DNA of 64,000 bases from Maribacter aestuarii (lineage in GTDB: Bacteria > Bacteroidota > Bacteroidia > Flavobacteriales > Flavobacteriaceae), in contig NZ_CP107031.2 of the NCBI RefSeq assembly GCF_027474845.2, positions 1,688,501 to 1,752,500 of the forward strand, read 5' to 3'. Below the pieces are notes generated by a model that searched no databases, was not told where the DNA came from, and worked only from the letters and a program-made list of their open reading frames with translations. The first letter of the stretch is position 1; the number at the start of each line of letters is the position of its first letter. Made by a program: the position numbers and the translations under genes. Shown in pieces: positions 28,784-36,682 of the stretch.

Positions 28784-28903
28784 ATGGATACACTAACACT
28801 TTTCCCTTATATCGGAATACTTGTTCTGGTAATAATAAATGCCCTTTTGGTACTGCGTAGGGACATTACTATAGATGAACAAGATGATAAGCCTAAAAAA
28901 TAG
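28784..28903 (+). CDS. 39-residue membrane protein coupled to the SSS symporter
   Basis: Short frame starting MDTLTLFPYIGILVLVIINA. One hydrophobic segment (about residues 6-25) is followed by a basic pair (LRRD) and a charged, Lys-rich tail (DEQDDKPKK). Its TAG stop overlaps the GTG start of the sodium/solute symporter by one base (sequence TAGTG), which points to translational coupling and so to a real gene. Small one-helix accessory subunits are known next to some SSS symporters; that role here is inferred from position only. Confidence 0.65.
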   Translation: MDTLTLFPYIGILVLVIINALLVLRRDITIDEQDDKPKK

Positions 28904-30425
28904 TGGACTATTTCTATGAGCATTACGTAACGCTAATTCTTACCGCAATATATGTGGGGGGCTGTCTTTACGTTGGATGGTACTTTAAGAAAAAGGCGTC
29001 ACAAGGTGTCGAGGGATATTATGTGGCCAAACGAGAAATTCCTGGCTGGGTCATTTCTTTAGCCTTTTTCTCAACATCCGCAAGTACGAACACATACATA
29101 GGACAGGCGGGAAAATCTTTTGAATATGGGTTGTCTTGGGCGTGGATGGGAATTATTTGGACCGTCTTTTGCATTATTTCCTGGCAGTTATTAGGTCCTA
29201 AAATGCGTTTTCAAACCGCACGCCTAAGATCATTTACCATCCCAGACTATTTTCACTTAAGGTACAAGAGTAACTTGGCAAAAAGCATTCGGGTTTTATC
29301 GGCTGTCATTATCCTTTTCGCGACCTTGTGGTACATGATTGGAATCGCCAAAGGCTGTGCCCACGTGCTTACGGCGGTATTGGACATTCCTTATGAATAT
29401 GGTGCCTTTGGTATCATATTCATAACCTGCGCTTACACCATTTGGGGCGGGATGTATAGTGTGCTTTGGACAGATGCCATACAGGGTATTATTATGTTCG
29501 GGGTAGCCATTCTCATGTTGGCTATTCCATTCATATTCGTAGGGGGGTAGATAATCTTTTCGAGACAATTTCCAACACATCACATTTGACCAAGTCTGGG
29601 GCACCTATTCAATCAGGGTTAGTCACCTTTGGGGAACTTGTTTCCTTTTTGTACATATTGGGAATTGGGCTTTCTATCGGAATGAAACAAATTTCAGAAC
29701 CGAAAAATCTCATACGTTTTTATTCTATCAATAATGCTAAAAGTATGCGCTTTGCCATGATATGGACGCCTGTTTTCTTGGGTATTTCTTTGGTGTGCGT
29801 AATGGGCCTGGGGGCTTTGGTGCATGGGATGGCGACTCAAGAAGAAGCAAACTATTTAATACATAATACCGATGAGGTCGTAGGGTTTATGCTTGATAAG
29901 TATGACAATAAATTGGTTAGCGGTATTTGTGTTGCTGGTCTTTTTGCTGCGGGGATGTCTTCTTTGGCCTCGGTAATCATTATCGTTGGAACTGCATTTG
30001 TAAAGGATGTTTGGCATGTTATCAAACCTATGCCAGAAAATAGGATTATTTCAAGAACCAAATGGTTTATGGCTATTTACTGTAGTATTGTTTTTGGGAT
30101 GACCCTCTTTCCAATGGCAGGGATTGTAGAACTAACTGCGTTTGCTGGGGCGGTCTTCGCGGCCAGTTTCTTTCCTGCAATTTTTGGAGGTTTATATCTA
30201 AAGTGGGGAACAGATTTAGGGGCTATGGCCTCTATGATAGCAGGTATGGTAGTAAATATTACTTGGCGATTTGCTTTTCGATTTGAATATGAAACCTTAA
30301 ATGATATACACGAAATTATTCCAGCATTCCTAATTTCGATGCTTACTTATGTGGTGGTGAGTTTATGTAGCATAAAACGAATTCCTGATGAAAAACACTT
30401 GGAAAAGGTATTCGGAAAAGCTTAA
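28903..30425 (+). CDS. sodium:solute symporter (SSS family), frameshifted
   Basis: One gene in two frames. The first part (28903-29550) has the SSS start (GCLYVGWYFKKKASQGVEGYYVAKREIPGW, interrupted in plain view by the family's GWVISLAFFSTSAS) and six membrane segments, then ends at VGG-stop. Adding one G to the G6 run (29542-29547) continues as VGGVDNLFETI into the second part, which holds the typical GISVCVAGLFAAGMSSLASVI-like core and AAFFPAIFGGLYLKWGT-like helices. Restored length is 507 residues. It should import a solute with Na+. The GTG start overlaps the stop of the 39-residue gene. It converges with the NlpC/P60 gene, 4 bases away. Confidence 0.87.
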
Positions 30426-30429
30426 ATAA

Positions 30430-31620
30430 TTAGTCCTTAAAAATAGGGGTCTGCGCTAAATTTATTAGCCTCTCATCGGTTTCCTTTAAAATCCTTTTAG
30501 TTCGTAAATAGCGGTCTCTATTAAACTCGTCATAATTTTCAGCACTCGGATCCATACTGCTTATCCGAACCATTTCTGAGGCGTGAATGAACTCGTTATC
30601 ACCAATCCACATACCTACATGTACCACTTTTTCTGCAGTAGAATCCGTGACTTTCCTTCCAAAGAATAAAAGATCACCCCTTTCCAAATTTTCAAAATTG
30701 CTAATCGAATCTATAGGTTTACCGGTATTTACCTGTTGGGAGGCATCCCTGGGGATAACCATCCCGTTAAGGAAATAAATGGTTTTCGTAAAGCCGCTAC
30801 AGTCCATGCCTTTGGTAGAAGTTCCGCCCCACAAATAAGGTACGCCTATTAGTTTTTTAGAGGTGGCCACCAGGTCATCGGCAGTCCGGTTCATTTGTTG
30901 CAACCAGCCAGAATAATCCTCTGCTTCTTTATCCTTAACCAGTGCGAGGCGCCCATCCGGATAGGACACTACAAAAAATCCATCAATGTTTTTTACAAAT
31001 CCCAAAACATTGCCTGCCACCAAATCTGAGATAATTTCTTCCTCATCTACCGCATTATAAGAATGTCCGTATGTTTTTGTGAAGATGATTTTATCCTGCG
31101 AACGCCATTCCTCAAAACGTTTCGGGTTCATCAGCGTAATACCACCTGCATCCACCCAGGATAAATATTTATCTGGAGTCTGAACATAATACCAGCTTCC
31201 CTCCTTCTTTAATACCTTTATCGGGGTGCCAAGGGTGGCTTGGGTAGCTAATTCGGCGGTATGTTTGGGATTACTTCTTAAATTAGCGACCGATATGTTG
31301 ACAACCCCTTGTGTCTCGTCCCCTAATTCCGATGCGGGCAATAGCTGTATACTATCAATAAAATCGATTTTCCGCTCGTCTAACACATTATGCAACGTCG
31401 TAATAGCTTCCGGTAAGTTGCTTTCCCCTTGTAAGACCGTCTTTTGCCCTTGTTTTACGGCATCTATCTGAAATAACGCCACACGTTTGTCAGGAGCATA
31501 CTGTTTTTGAATAGAATCAATAGCAGCATCAACAGTATTCTCCCTATTCTTATCAAGGTTGCAGGATGTAAGTAGTACGCTTAAGAATAAATTGCACAAA
31601 GTGATTTTTTGAAAACCCAT
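30430..31620 (-). CDS. NlpC/P60 (C40) peptidase lipoprotein with SH3-like domains
   Basis: 396 residues. The signal ends in a lipobox (VLLTS-C, Cys20). About 90-240 hold two bacterial SH3-like domains (VVNISVANLRSNPKHTAEL is the first, GFFVVSYPDGRLALV lies in the second). The catalytic C40 domain follows, with Cys in GMDCSGFTK (about 273), His in VVHVGMWIGD (about 335) and a second His in EFIHAS. This layout matches gamma-D-glutamyl-diamino-acid endopeptidases that cut peptidoglycan stem peptides. It may work with the neighbouring convergent symporter in uptake of released peptides; that is an inference. Confidence 0.87.
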   Translation of the reverse strand: MGFQKITLCNLFLSVLLTSCNLDKNRENTVDAAIDSIQKQYAPDKRVALFQIDAVKQGQKTVLQGESNLPEAITTLHNVLDERKIDFIDSIQLLPASELGDETQGVVNISVANLRSNPKHTAELATQATLGTPIKVLKKEGSWYYVQTPDKYLSWVDAGGITLMNPKRFEEWRSQDKIIFTKTYGHSYNAVDEEEIISDLVAGNVLGFVKNIDGFFVVSYPDGRLALVKDKEAEDYSGWLQQMNRTADDLVATSKKLIGVPYLWGGTSTKGMDCSGFTKTIYFLNGMVIPRDASQQVNTGKPIDSISNFENLERGDLLFFGRKVTDSTAEKVVHVGMWIGDNEFIHASEMVRISSMDPSAENYDEFNRDRYLRTKRILKETDERLINLAQTPIFKD

Positions 31621-31785
31621 AGAAGAAAAGTTTTAAGTAAAAATACATAATTATTGAAATGGCTTATGGAACCAGATGGTTTAAGAAATAATCATTGATC
31701 TAGCATTTATTATGAGGTTAAGACTCGGCTTGACAACTAGATTATGCGATGAAATTCGTTTTGATTTTCCTTAAATTCGCTAGTG

Positions 31786-33012
31786 ATGGAGAAATTAAGA
31801 GTCATAGAGCTTTTTGCCGGTGTTGGCGGTTTTCGTTTGGGTTTGGAAAAAAAGGGCAAGTATAAGGTAGTTTGGAGCAATCAATGGGAGCCCAGCACCA
31901 AAACACAGCACGCGTCCATGGTCTATGAAAAATGTTTTGGAGGAGAAAATCATAGTAACGCGGATATTTCCCAAGTGCCTACTTCAGATGTTCCGGATGC
32001 CGATGTTCTCGTTGGTGGATTCCCGTGCCAAGATTATTCGGTTGCGACAACGCTACAAAATTCCAAGGGGCTCATTGGAAAAAAAGGGGTCTTATGGTGG
32101 AGCATAAACCGTATCCTTTCTGAAAAGAAAACGCCTCCAAAATACTTGTTTCTAGAAAATGTAGATCGACTGCTTAAATCCCCCTCCACGCAGCGGGGAA
32201 GGGATTTTGCCATTATGCTCAAAAGCTTGGATGAATTAGGTTATGCCGTGGAATGGCGGGTCATTAATGCTGCTGATTACGGAATGCCGCAACGGCGTAG
32301 ACGTGTTTTTTTCCTAGGGTACCATAAGTCTACATCCTTGTATAAATCGATTAAAAATGGAGACAAGGTAGACTGGATTCATAATTCCGGCACCATTGCC
32401 AAAGCATTTCCCGTCAAGAATATGTCCCATCCGAGAAATTCATTTTCTATTGATGGTGATTTGGTAGCCCTTTCTGAAAACTTTAATAAAGAAGGAAAAC
32501 TATCCCCGTTTCAAAATAGCGGAGTTTTTATAAACGGACAGGTATTTACCACCAAAACTGCTCCCAACTACGATGGGCCAAATGCTATTTTGGGGGATAT
32601 CCTCCAAAATGGAAAAGTGACCAGGGATTTCTTTATACCGGAAGCAGATTTTCCAAAATGGGCCTATTTAAAGGGAGCAAAAAAAGAGATGCGTACCGCT
32701 AAAAGTGGTTTTGAATACAAGTATAGTGAGGGAGGAATGATTTTCCCGGATGCGCTAGATAAAGCCTCCCGCACAATTATTACGGGAGAAGGCGGTAAAA
32801 GCCCCTCGCGCTTTAAGCACGTGGTACAAACCAAAAAAGGCCTCAGAAGGTTGACTCCCATAGAGTTGGAGCGACTGAACATGTTCCCGGACAATCATAC
32901 TCTGCTAGAGGGCATCAGCGATACCAAGCGTGCTTTTTTCATGGGCAATGCCTTAGTGGTGGGGGTTGTGGAAAAAATAGGAGAATCCCTATTCCAGAGG
33001 ATAAATTCTTAA
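31786..33012 (+). CDS. DNA (cytosine-5) methyltransferase of a type II R-M system
   Basis: 408 residues from ATG 31786 (a GTG directly before it would add one residue). The 5mC methyltransferase motifs are in order: I (LFAGVGGFRLGLE), IV (GGFPCQDYS, catalytic Cys), VI (ENVDRLL), VIII (QRRRRVFFLGY), IX (RRLTPIELERLNMFPD) and X (GNALVVGVVEKIG). The target-recognition stretch between VIII and IX is long. The recognition site cannot be read from sequence. It is followed one base later by a nuclease-like gene, as expected for a restriction-modification pair. Confidence 0.93.
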   Translation: MEKLRVIELFAGVGGFRLGLEKKGKYKVVWSNQWEPSTKTQHASMVYEKCFGGENHSNADISQVPTSDVPDADVLVGGFPCQDYSVATTLQNSKGLIGKKGVLWWSINRILSEKKTPPKYLFLENVDRLLKSPSTQRGRDFAIMLKSLDELGYAVEWRVINAADYGMPQRRRRVFFLGYHKSTSLYKSIKNGDKVDWIHNSGTIAKAFPVKNMSHPRNSFSIDGDLVALSENFNKEGKLSPFQNSGVFINGQVFTTKTAPNYDGPNAILGDILQNGKVTRDFFIPEADFPKWAYLKGAKKEMRTAKSGFEYKYSEGGMIFPDALDKASRTIITGEGGKSPSRFKHVVQTKKGLRRLTPIELERLNMFPDNHTLLEGISDTKRAFFMGNALVVGVVEKIGESLFQRINS

Positions 33013-33013
33013 T

Positions 33014-33628
33014 GTGGCATCAAAAAGCACTTTTAGCGCAGATTTAGAAAAGGAACAAAGACTATCAGTTCTTCTCGATGCCTATTATGCTAATCATTTG
33101 AGACATTATGATTTTGAGCGAATTTCAGATTTAAAAAGTCAACTAGCAGGTATTGACCTTATTCTTACCAAAAGAAGCAACAACAAAACCTATTTTATAG
33201 ATGAAAAAGCGCAATTAGATTACATTAACGATGATTTACCGACCTTCGCTTTTGAACTGGGATACCAAAAAAACGGAAAAGTAAAAAAAGGATGGTTATT
33301 CGATGCCAATAAGAAAACCGATTTTTACTCGTTGATCACAGGCATATATTGTGACGAACCCAACTCCTACACTTCGTGCAAAATAACTATGGTAAACCGT
33401 AAGAGGCTTTTGTCTCTATTGGAAAGTAAGGGATTGTCCGAAACCAAACTGAATAGCATAATAAGAAAATATGATGGTTCCTCGGGAAAAATAGAAATAG
33501 ATGCGCTGAATGCTAAAATGGAAGGATATCTCTATTTTTCCAATATGCATAAAGCGGAAAAACCAATCAATCTAATTTTAAGATTAGATTTTTTACTTAA
33601 AAACGGCCTGGCCAAACGCTTAGTCTAA
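33014..33628 (+). CDS. putative type II restriction endonuclease, PD-(D/E)xK-like
   Basis: 204 residues from GTG 33014; the overlapping ATG at 33012 is in another frame. I do not recognise a named family. What is visible is a nuclease-like core: Asp48 in LAGIDLILTKR and, on the next strand, TYFIDEKAQ with Asp63-x-Lys65, the spacing of a PD-(D/E)xK active site. A Gln after the Lys and a basic C-terminal half could bind DNA. The one-base gap after the methyltransferase and the size support a cognate restriction enzyme. No controller gene is seen. Confidence 0.65.
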   Translation: MASKSTFSADLEKEQRLSVLLDAYYANHLRHYDFERISDLKSQLAGIDLILTKRSNNKTYFIDEKAQLDYINDDLPTFAFELGYQKNGKVKKGWLFDANKKTDFYSLITGIYCDEPNSYTSCKITMVNRKRLLSLLESKGLSETKLNSIIRKYDGSSGKIEIDALNAKMEGYLYFSNMHKAEKPINLILRLDFLLKNGLAKRLV

Positions 33629-33807
33629 TAGATGACCTATGACCTGTCAGTCAAAATTTTAATAAAGTAATAACGCCGTGATAAAAAAGCCTGGCCCTTA
33701 ACTGTATTAGTGTATCGACTATGGCAATAATCTTCTAATTACGTTAAAATGCTGTTAAGCAACTCTTTAAATTTGGATTTCTAATAAATAATGATATCTT
33801 ACAATTT

Positions 33808-34182
33808 ATGGTTAAAGTAGAAAAGTCAGAAAACAACGCATTTTTAGAGAAGTCGATACAACATTTAGAGGCCACTGGTTTTGAGAATATCAAAGCTGAT
33901 ATGGAGGGTTATGAAACCCCAAAATCCTATATCAGAAAAGGAAGTGATTCCAAAATTACCCCGGATATAGTTGCCCTTAAAAATGGAAGAAAATATTTTT
34001 TTGATATTAGTTTAAAATCAGAGAAACCAAGGTTATTAAAGACCAAATGGTTGTTCTTGGATACATTGAGTAGAATGAATTCCAATAGATTCAGAATAAT
34101 AACCACTAGAGGACACTATAAGTTTACAGATACCATGTTAGAGGATATTAACCTGTCCAACAAGGAGCCTATTAAGATATAA
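33808..34182 (+). CDS. small PD-(D/E)xK-like protein of unknown function
   Basis: 124 residues, no signal. The segment KITPDIVALKNGRKYFFDIS has the look of a PD-(D/E)xK nuclease core (Pro52-Asp53, then Asp66 on the next strand), but the position expected for Lys is Ser68; Lys70 could take its place. It may be a degenerate nuclease fold used for DNA or nucleotide binding. It follows the R-M genes after 179 bases and ends before a strong terminator. A link to the R-M system is not shown. Confidence 0.6.
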   Translation: MVKVEKSENNAFLEKSIQHLEATGFENIKADMEGYETPKSYIRKGSDSKITPDIVALKNGRKYFFDISLKSEKPRLLKTKWLFLDTLSRMNSNRFRIITTRGHYKFTDTMLEDINLSNKEPIKI

Positions 34183-34203
34183 ATTTCAACCTTAAAAATA
34201 TAT

Positions 34204-34232
34204 AAAAAGACCGCTTTGTAGCGGTCTTTTTA
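34204..34232. terminator. bidirectional intrinsic terminator
   Basis: AAAAAGACCGCT-TTGT-AGCGGTCTTTTT: an 8-bp GC-rich stem flanked by A and T runs, between the convergent 124-residue gene and the GNAT gene, whose stop codon it touches. It can work on both strands. Confidence 0.9.
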
Positions 34233-34670
34233 CGTTCTAACCATGGCCACGTGAGGTATACCATCCTCTAGATAGGGCTCTCCAACCGAAACGAACCCTA
34301 AATCGGTATAGAAATTTTTAAGATAAGTTTGCGCGGATAGTTTAATGATATCAACATTATATTCATCCTGTATTGCTTTTATGGATGCCTCCATAATTTG
34401 TTTGCCATAGCCATATTTTCTTTCTTTTTGCTCAACAACAACTCTTCCAATACTGGCTTCATTAAAATAATCCCCAGGTCCAAAAATGCGGGTATAAGCC
34501 ACAACCTTGTTCTCTTTTTTTCCTATGACATGAAGTGCTCTTTTGTCTTTTCCGTCCAAATCTTGATATACGCAGTCTTGTTCAACGACGAACACTGCGC
34601 TTCTTAATTGCAGAATATCGTATAGTTCTTCTGTTTGGAGTTCCTCAAAGGCCTTAATGGATATGTTCAT
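34230..34670 (-). CDS. ElaA-like GNAT acetyltransferase
   Basis: 146 residues, cytoplasmic. The start ELYDILQLRSAVFVVEQDC is typical of ElaA-type GNAT proteins. The acetyl-CoA-binding motif A is GRVVVEQKERKYGYGKQIME, and a C-terminal strand IIKLSAQTYLKNFYTDLGF follows. The acceptor substrate is unknown. Its start overlaps the stop of the CDF transporter gene by one base, so both belong to one transcript running from rpiB. Confidence 0.88.
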   Translation of the reverse strand: MNISIKAFEELQTEELYDILQLRSAVFVVEQDCVYQDLDGKDKRALHVIGKKENKVVAYTRIFGPGDYFNEASIGRVVVEQKERKYGYGKQIMEASIKAIQDEYNVDIIKLSAQTYLKNFYTDLGFVSVGEPYLEDGIPHVAMVRT

Positions 34671-35593
34671 TAGTCCTGTACTATTATATCCTTACTATCG
34701 CACTTACCAAATTCTGGTTGAATGTTTACGTGATTGATTCCGTGATTATGATACAGTTCGTCTTCAATTTTTTCTAAGATATCATCAAATTGGGATAGTT
34801 TTATATCCTCGTTAAAATCGATATGAGCCTCTAAGTGAACTTCATCTTCGTTCAATTGCCAAATATGTACGTGGTGTACATTCTTTACCGGTTGAATTTT
34901 AACAATACTTTGCACAATGTGCTGCACTTGAACAGTGTTGGGCGTGAAAAGCATAAGAACACGCGTGGAATCCTTCAAAAGGTCATAACCCATGTAAATA
35001 AGATAAAGGGCTATGGCCAGTGTAAGGGCTGGATCTACCCAATACGTTTGATAAAATTTCATTAACAACCCCCCTATTAAGACGGCAACTGACGCCATCA
35101 TATCCGTCAATAAATGCAAATAGGCCGATTTCATGTTCATATTGCTATTGGCGTCCTTTTTTATCAGGAGCACACTAAAACCGTTGGCTGCTATCCCTAA
35201 TAGCGACAACCAAATAACAAGGTCTGATTCGATTTCCTCGGGAGTGATAAACCTTTCGATGGCTTCTTTTATCAATATAATCGCAACCACGATTAGCGTA
35301 GCAGAATTTACAAATGCGGCGATAATTTCCGCTCTTTTGTAACCAAAAGTCTTGTTTGTGGAGGCCTCTTTCTTAGAAAGTACATTGGCGATATAACTTA
35401 CGATAAGCGAAAGTACATCGCTAAAATTGTGAAGCGCATCCGAAATTAAGGCCAAACTTCCAGAGATAAGACCTCCTATTACTTGGGATACCGTTATAAT
35501 TATATTAAGGAAAATAGAAATAAGAAGATTCTTCCCTTTTACCTTTGGGTGCGAATGTCCATGCGAATGATGGTGGTGGTGTCCGTGACCCAT
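34670..35593 (-). CDS. cation diffusion facilitator (zinc-type metal exporter)
   Basis: 307 residues. The His-rich N-terminus (GHGHHHHHSHGHSH) is a metal-binding tail. Six membrane segments follow, with the CDF metal-site pairs HNFSD and HLLTD, and a cytoplasmic C-terminal dimer domain with HHVHIWQL and several His/Glu residues. It should export Zn2+ or a similar divalent cation in exchange for protons. It lies 11 bases after rpiB on the same strand. Confidence 0.93.
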   Translation of the reverse strand: MGHGHHHHHSHGHSHPKVKGKNLLISIFLNIIITVSQVIGGLISGSLALISDALHNFSDVLSLIVSYIANVLSKKEASTNKTFGYKRAEIIAAFVNSATLIVVAIILIKEAIERFITPEEIESDLVIWLSLLGIAANGFSVLLIKKDANSNMNMKSAYLHLLTDMMASVAVLIGGLLMKFYQTYWVDPALTLAIALYLIYMGYDLLKDSTRVLMLFTPNTVQVQHIVQSIVKIQPVKNVHHVHIWQLNEDEVHLEAHIDFNEDIKLSQFDDILEKIEDELYHNHGINHVNIQPEFGKCDSKDIIVQD

Positions 35594-35604
35594 ATTATAT
35601 TGAG

Positions 35605-36036
35605 CTATTTACACGGTATTTTTTCTACACGACGTTCATGCCTACCTCCAGCAAATTCAGTTTTTAAGAACGTAGTTACCATTTCCAATGCCTGGGGCAG
35701 AGCTATATACCTAGCTGGCAAACTTAATATGTTCGCATCGTTGTGTTCCCTGGCTAATTCAACAATTTCTTTGTTCCAACAAAGTGCGGCACGTACTTTC
35801 TGATGCTTATTGGCCGTCATTGATGCGCCGTTACCACTTCCACAGATAATGATACCATAATCCACGGTACCATCTTCCACATCTTGGGCAACGGGATGTA
35901 CAAAATCTGGATAATCCACACTATCGGAACCATCCGTACCATGGTTAAGCACTTCTATTTGCATGGATTTCAATAAACCTATTACGGCAAGCTTATATTC
36001 CGTTCCGGCATGGTCGTTACCTATAGCTATTTTCAT
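35605..36036 (-). CDS. rpiB: ribose-5-phosphate isomerase B
   Basis: 143 residues, normal for RpiB. The start MKIAIGNDHAGTEYK and the catalytic Cys region IICGSGNGASMTANK identify the RpiB/LacAB family. It interconverts ribose-5-phosphate and ribulose-5-phosphate in the pentose phosphate pathway. It is the first gene leftward from the long non-coding gap and is divergent from rnr. Confidence 0.93.
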   Translation of the reverse strand: MKIAIGNDHAGTEYKLAVIGLLKSMQIEVLNHGTDGSDSVDYPDFVHPVAQDVEDGTVDYGIIICGSGNGASMTANKHQKVRAALCWNKEIVELAREHNDANILSLPARYIALPQALEMVTTFLKTEFAGGRHERRVEKIPCK

Positions 36037-36682
36037 ATGGCGAAGTTTAATAGAGTTACATAGTAATGTTAAGTTGGGGAAACATCAATTTTAATAGGAT
36101 AAAGGTACAACATACAGTAGCTCACCACAAAAAATCTATGTTTGACAACATAAATATAGTTTTCAATAAAATTAATTGTTCATTAGTGGGTTAGTACTTG
36201 TGGTATAACCTTTAAAAAATGTTTACAAAAAATTACACTTAAAGTTGTCAATTACAATTCTATTCTGCTTGTAAATAATTTTTTTAACTACATAATTAAA
36301 CTATAATATTTAGTTACATCATTTAAAGAAATCAAGACCCTTTAGTTAACATCAATCTCACTTTAATTTATCAATAAAAACATGTTGAAAGTAGTTATTA
36401 ACCAACAGTGATAACTCTATCAAATTTCTGATTATCAATATTATTAAGCTAGAATTGCCTGTCAACAACTTATGGTATCTAACTAAAGCAAGTAATGAGT
36501 AAATTTTTTATCCCTACTATTAACAAGCTATCATAATCACCATTTTTATTTTAAATTTTAAAATGAGAAAATAATAATATAATAAATGTTGATAACCTGT
36601 AAAGTTGATATCAATTAGAACCATGTTGTCTAAATAGCTAGTGGATTATAATTCGTAATTTTCCAGCAAATTAAAATTTTAA
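36037..36682. other. 646-bp AT-rich non-coding gap, candidate replication origin
   Basis: No credible gene on either strand, and very AT-rich. It holds several 9-mers near the DnaA box TTATnCACA: TGTTGATAA (36587-36595), TTATCAATA twice (36368-36376, 36432-36440), TTATCCCTA (36508-36516) and AGTGGATTA (36640-36648). The palindrome TTGATATCAA lies at 36605-36614. A nearly pure AT stretch (about 36541-36586) could serve as an unwinding element. Two parS-like sites lie 6-8 kb to the right beside mnmG. The gap also must hold the promoters of rpiB and rnr. No perfect DnaA consensus box is present, so the call is tentative. Confidence 0.4.

Noticed and set aside
32810..34260. Other CACGTG hexamers (near 32818 and 34245) as further parS sites.
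   Set aside because: Flanking bases do not match the 16-bp consensus.
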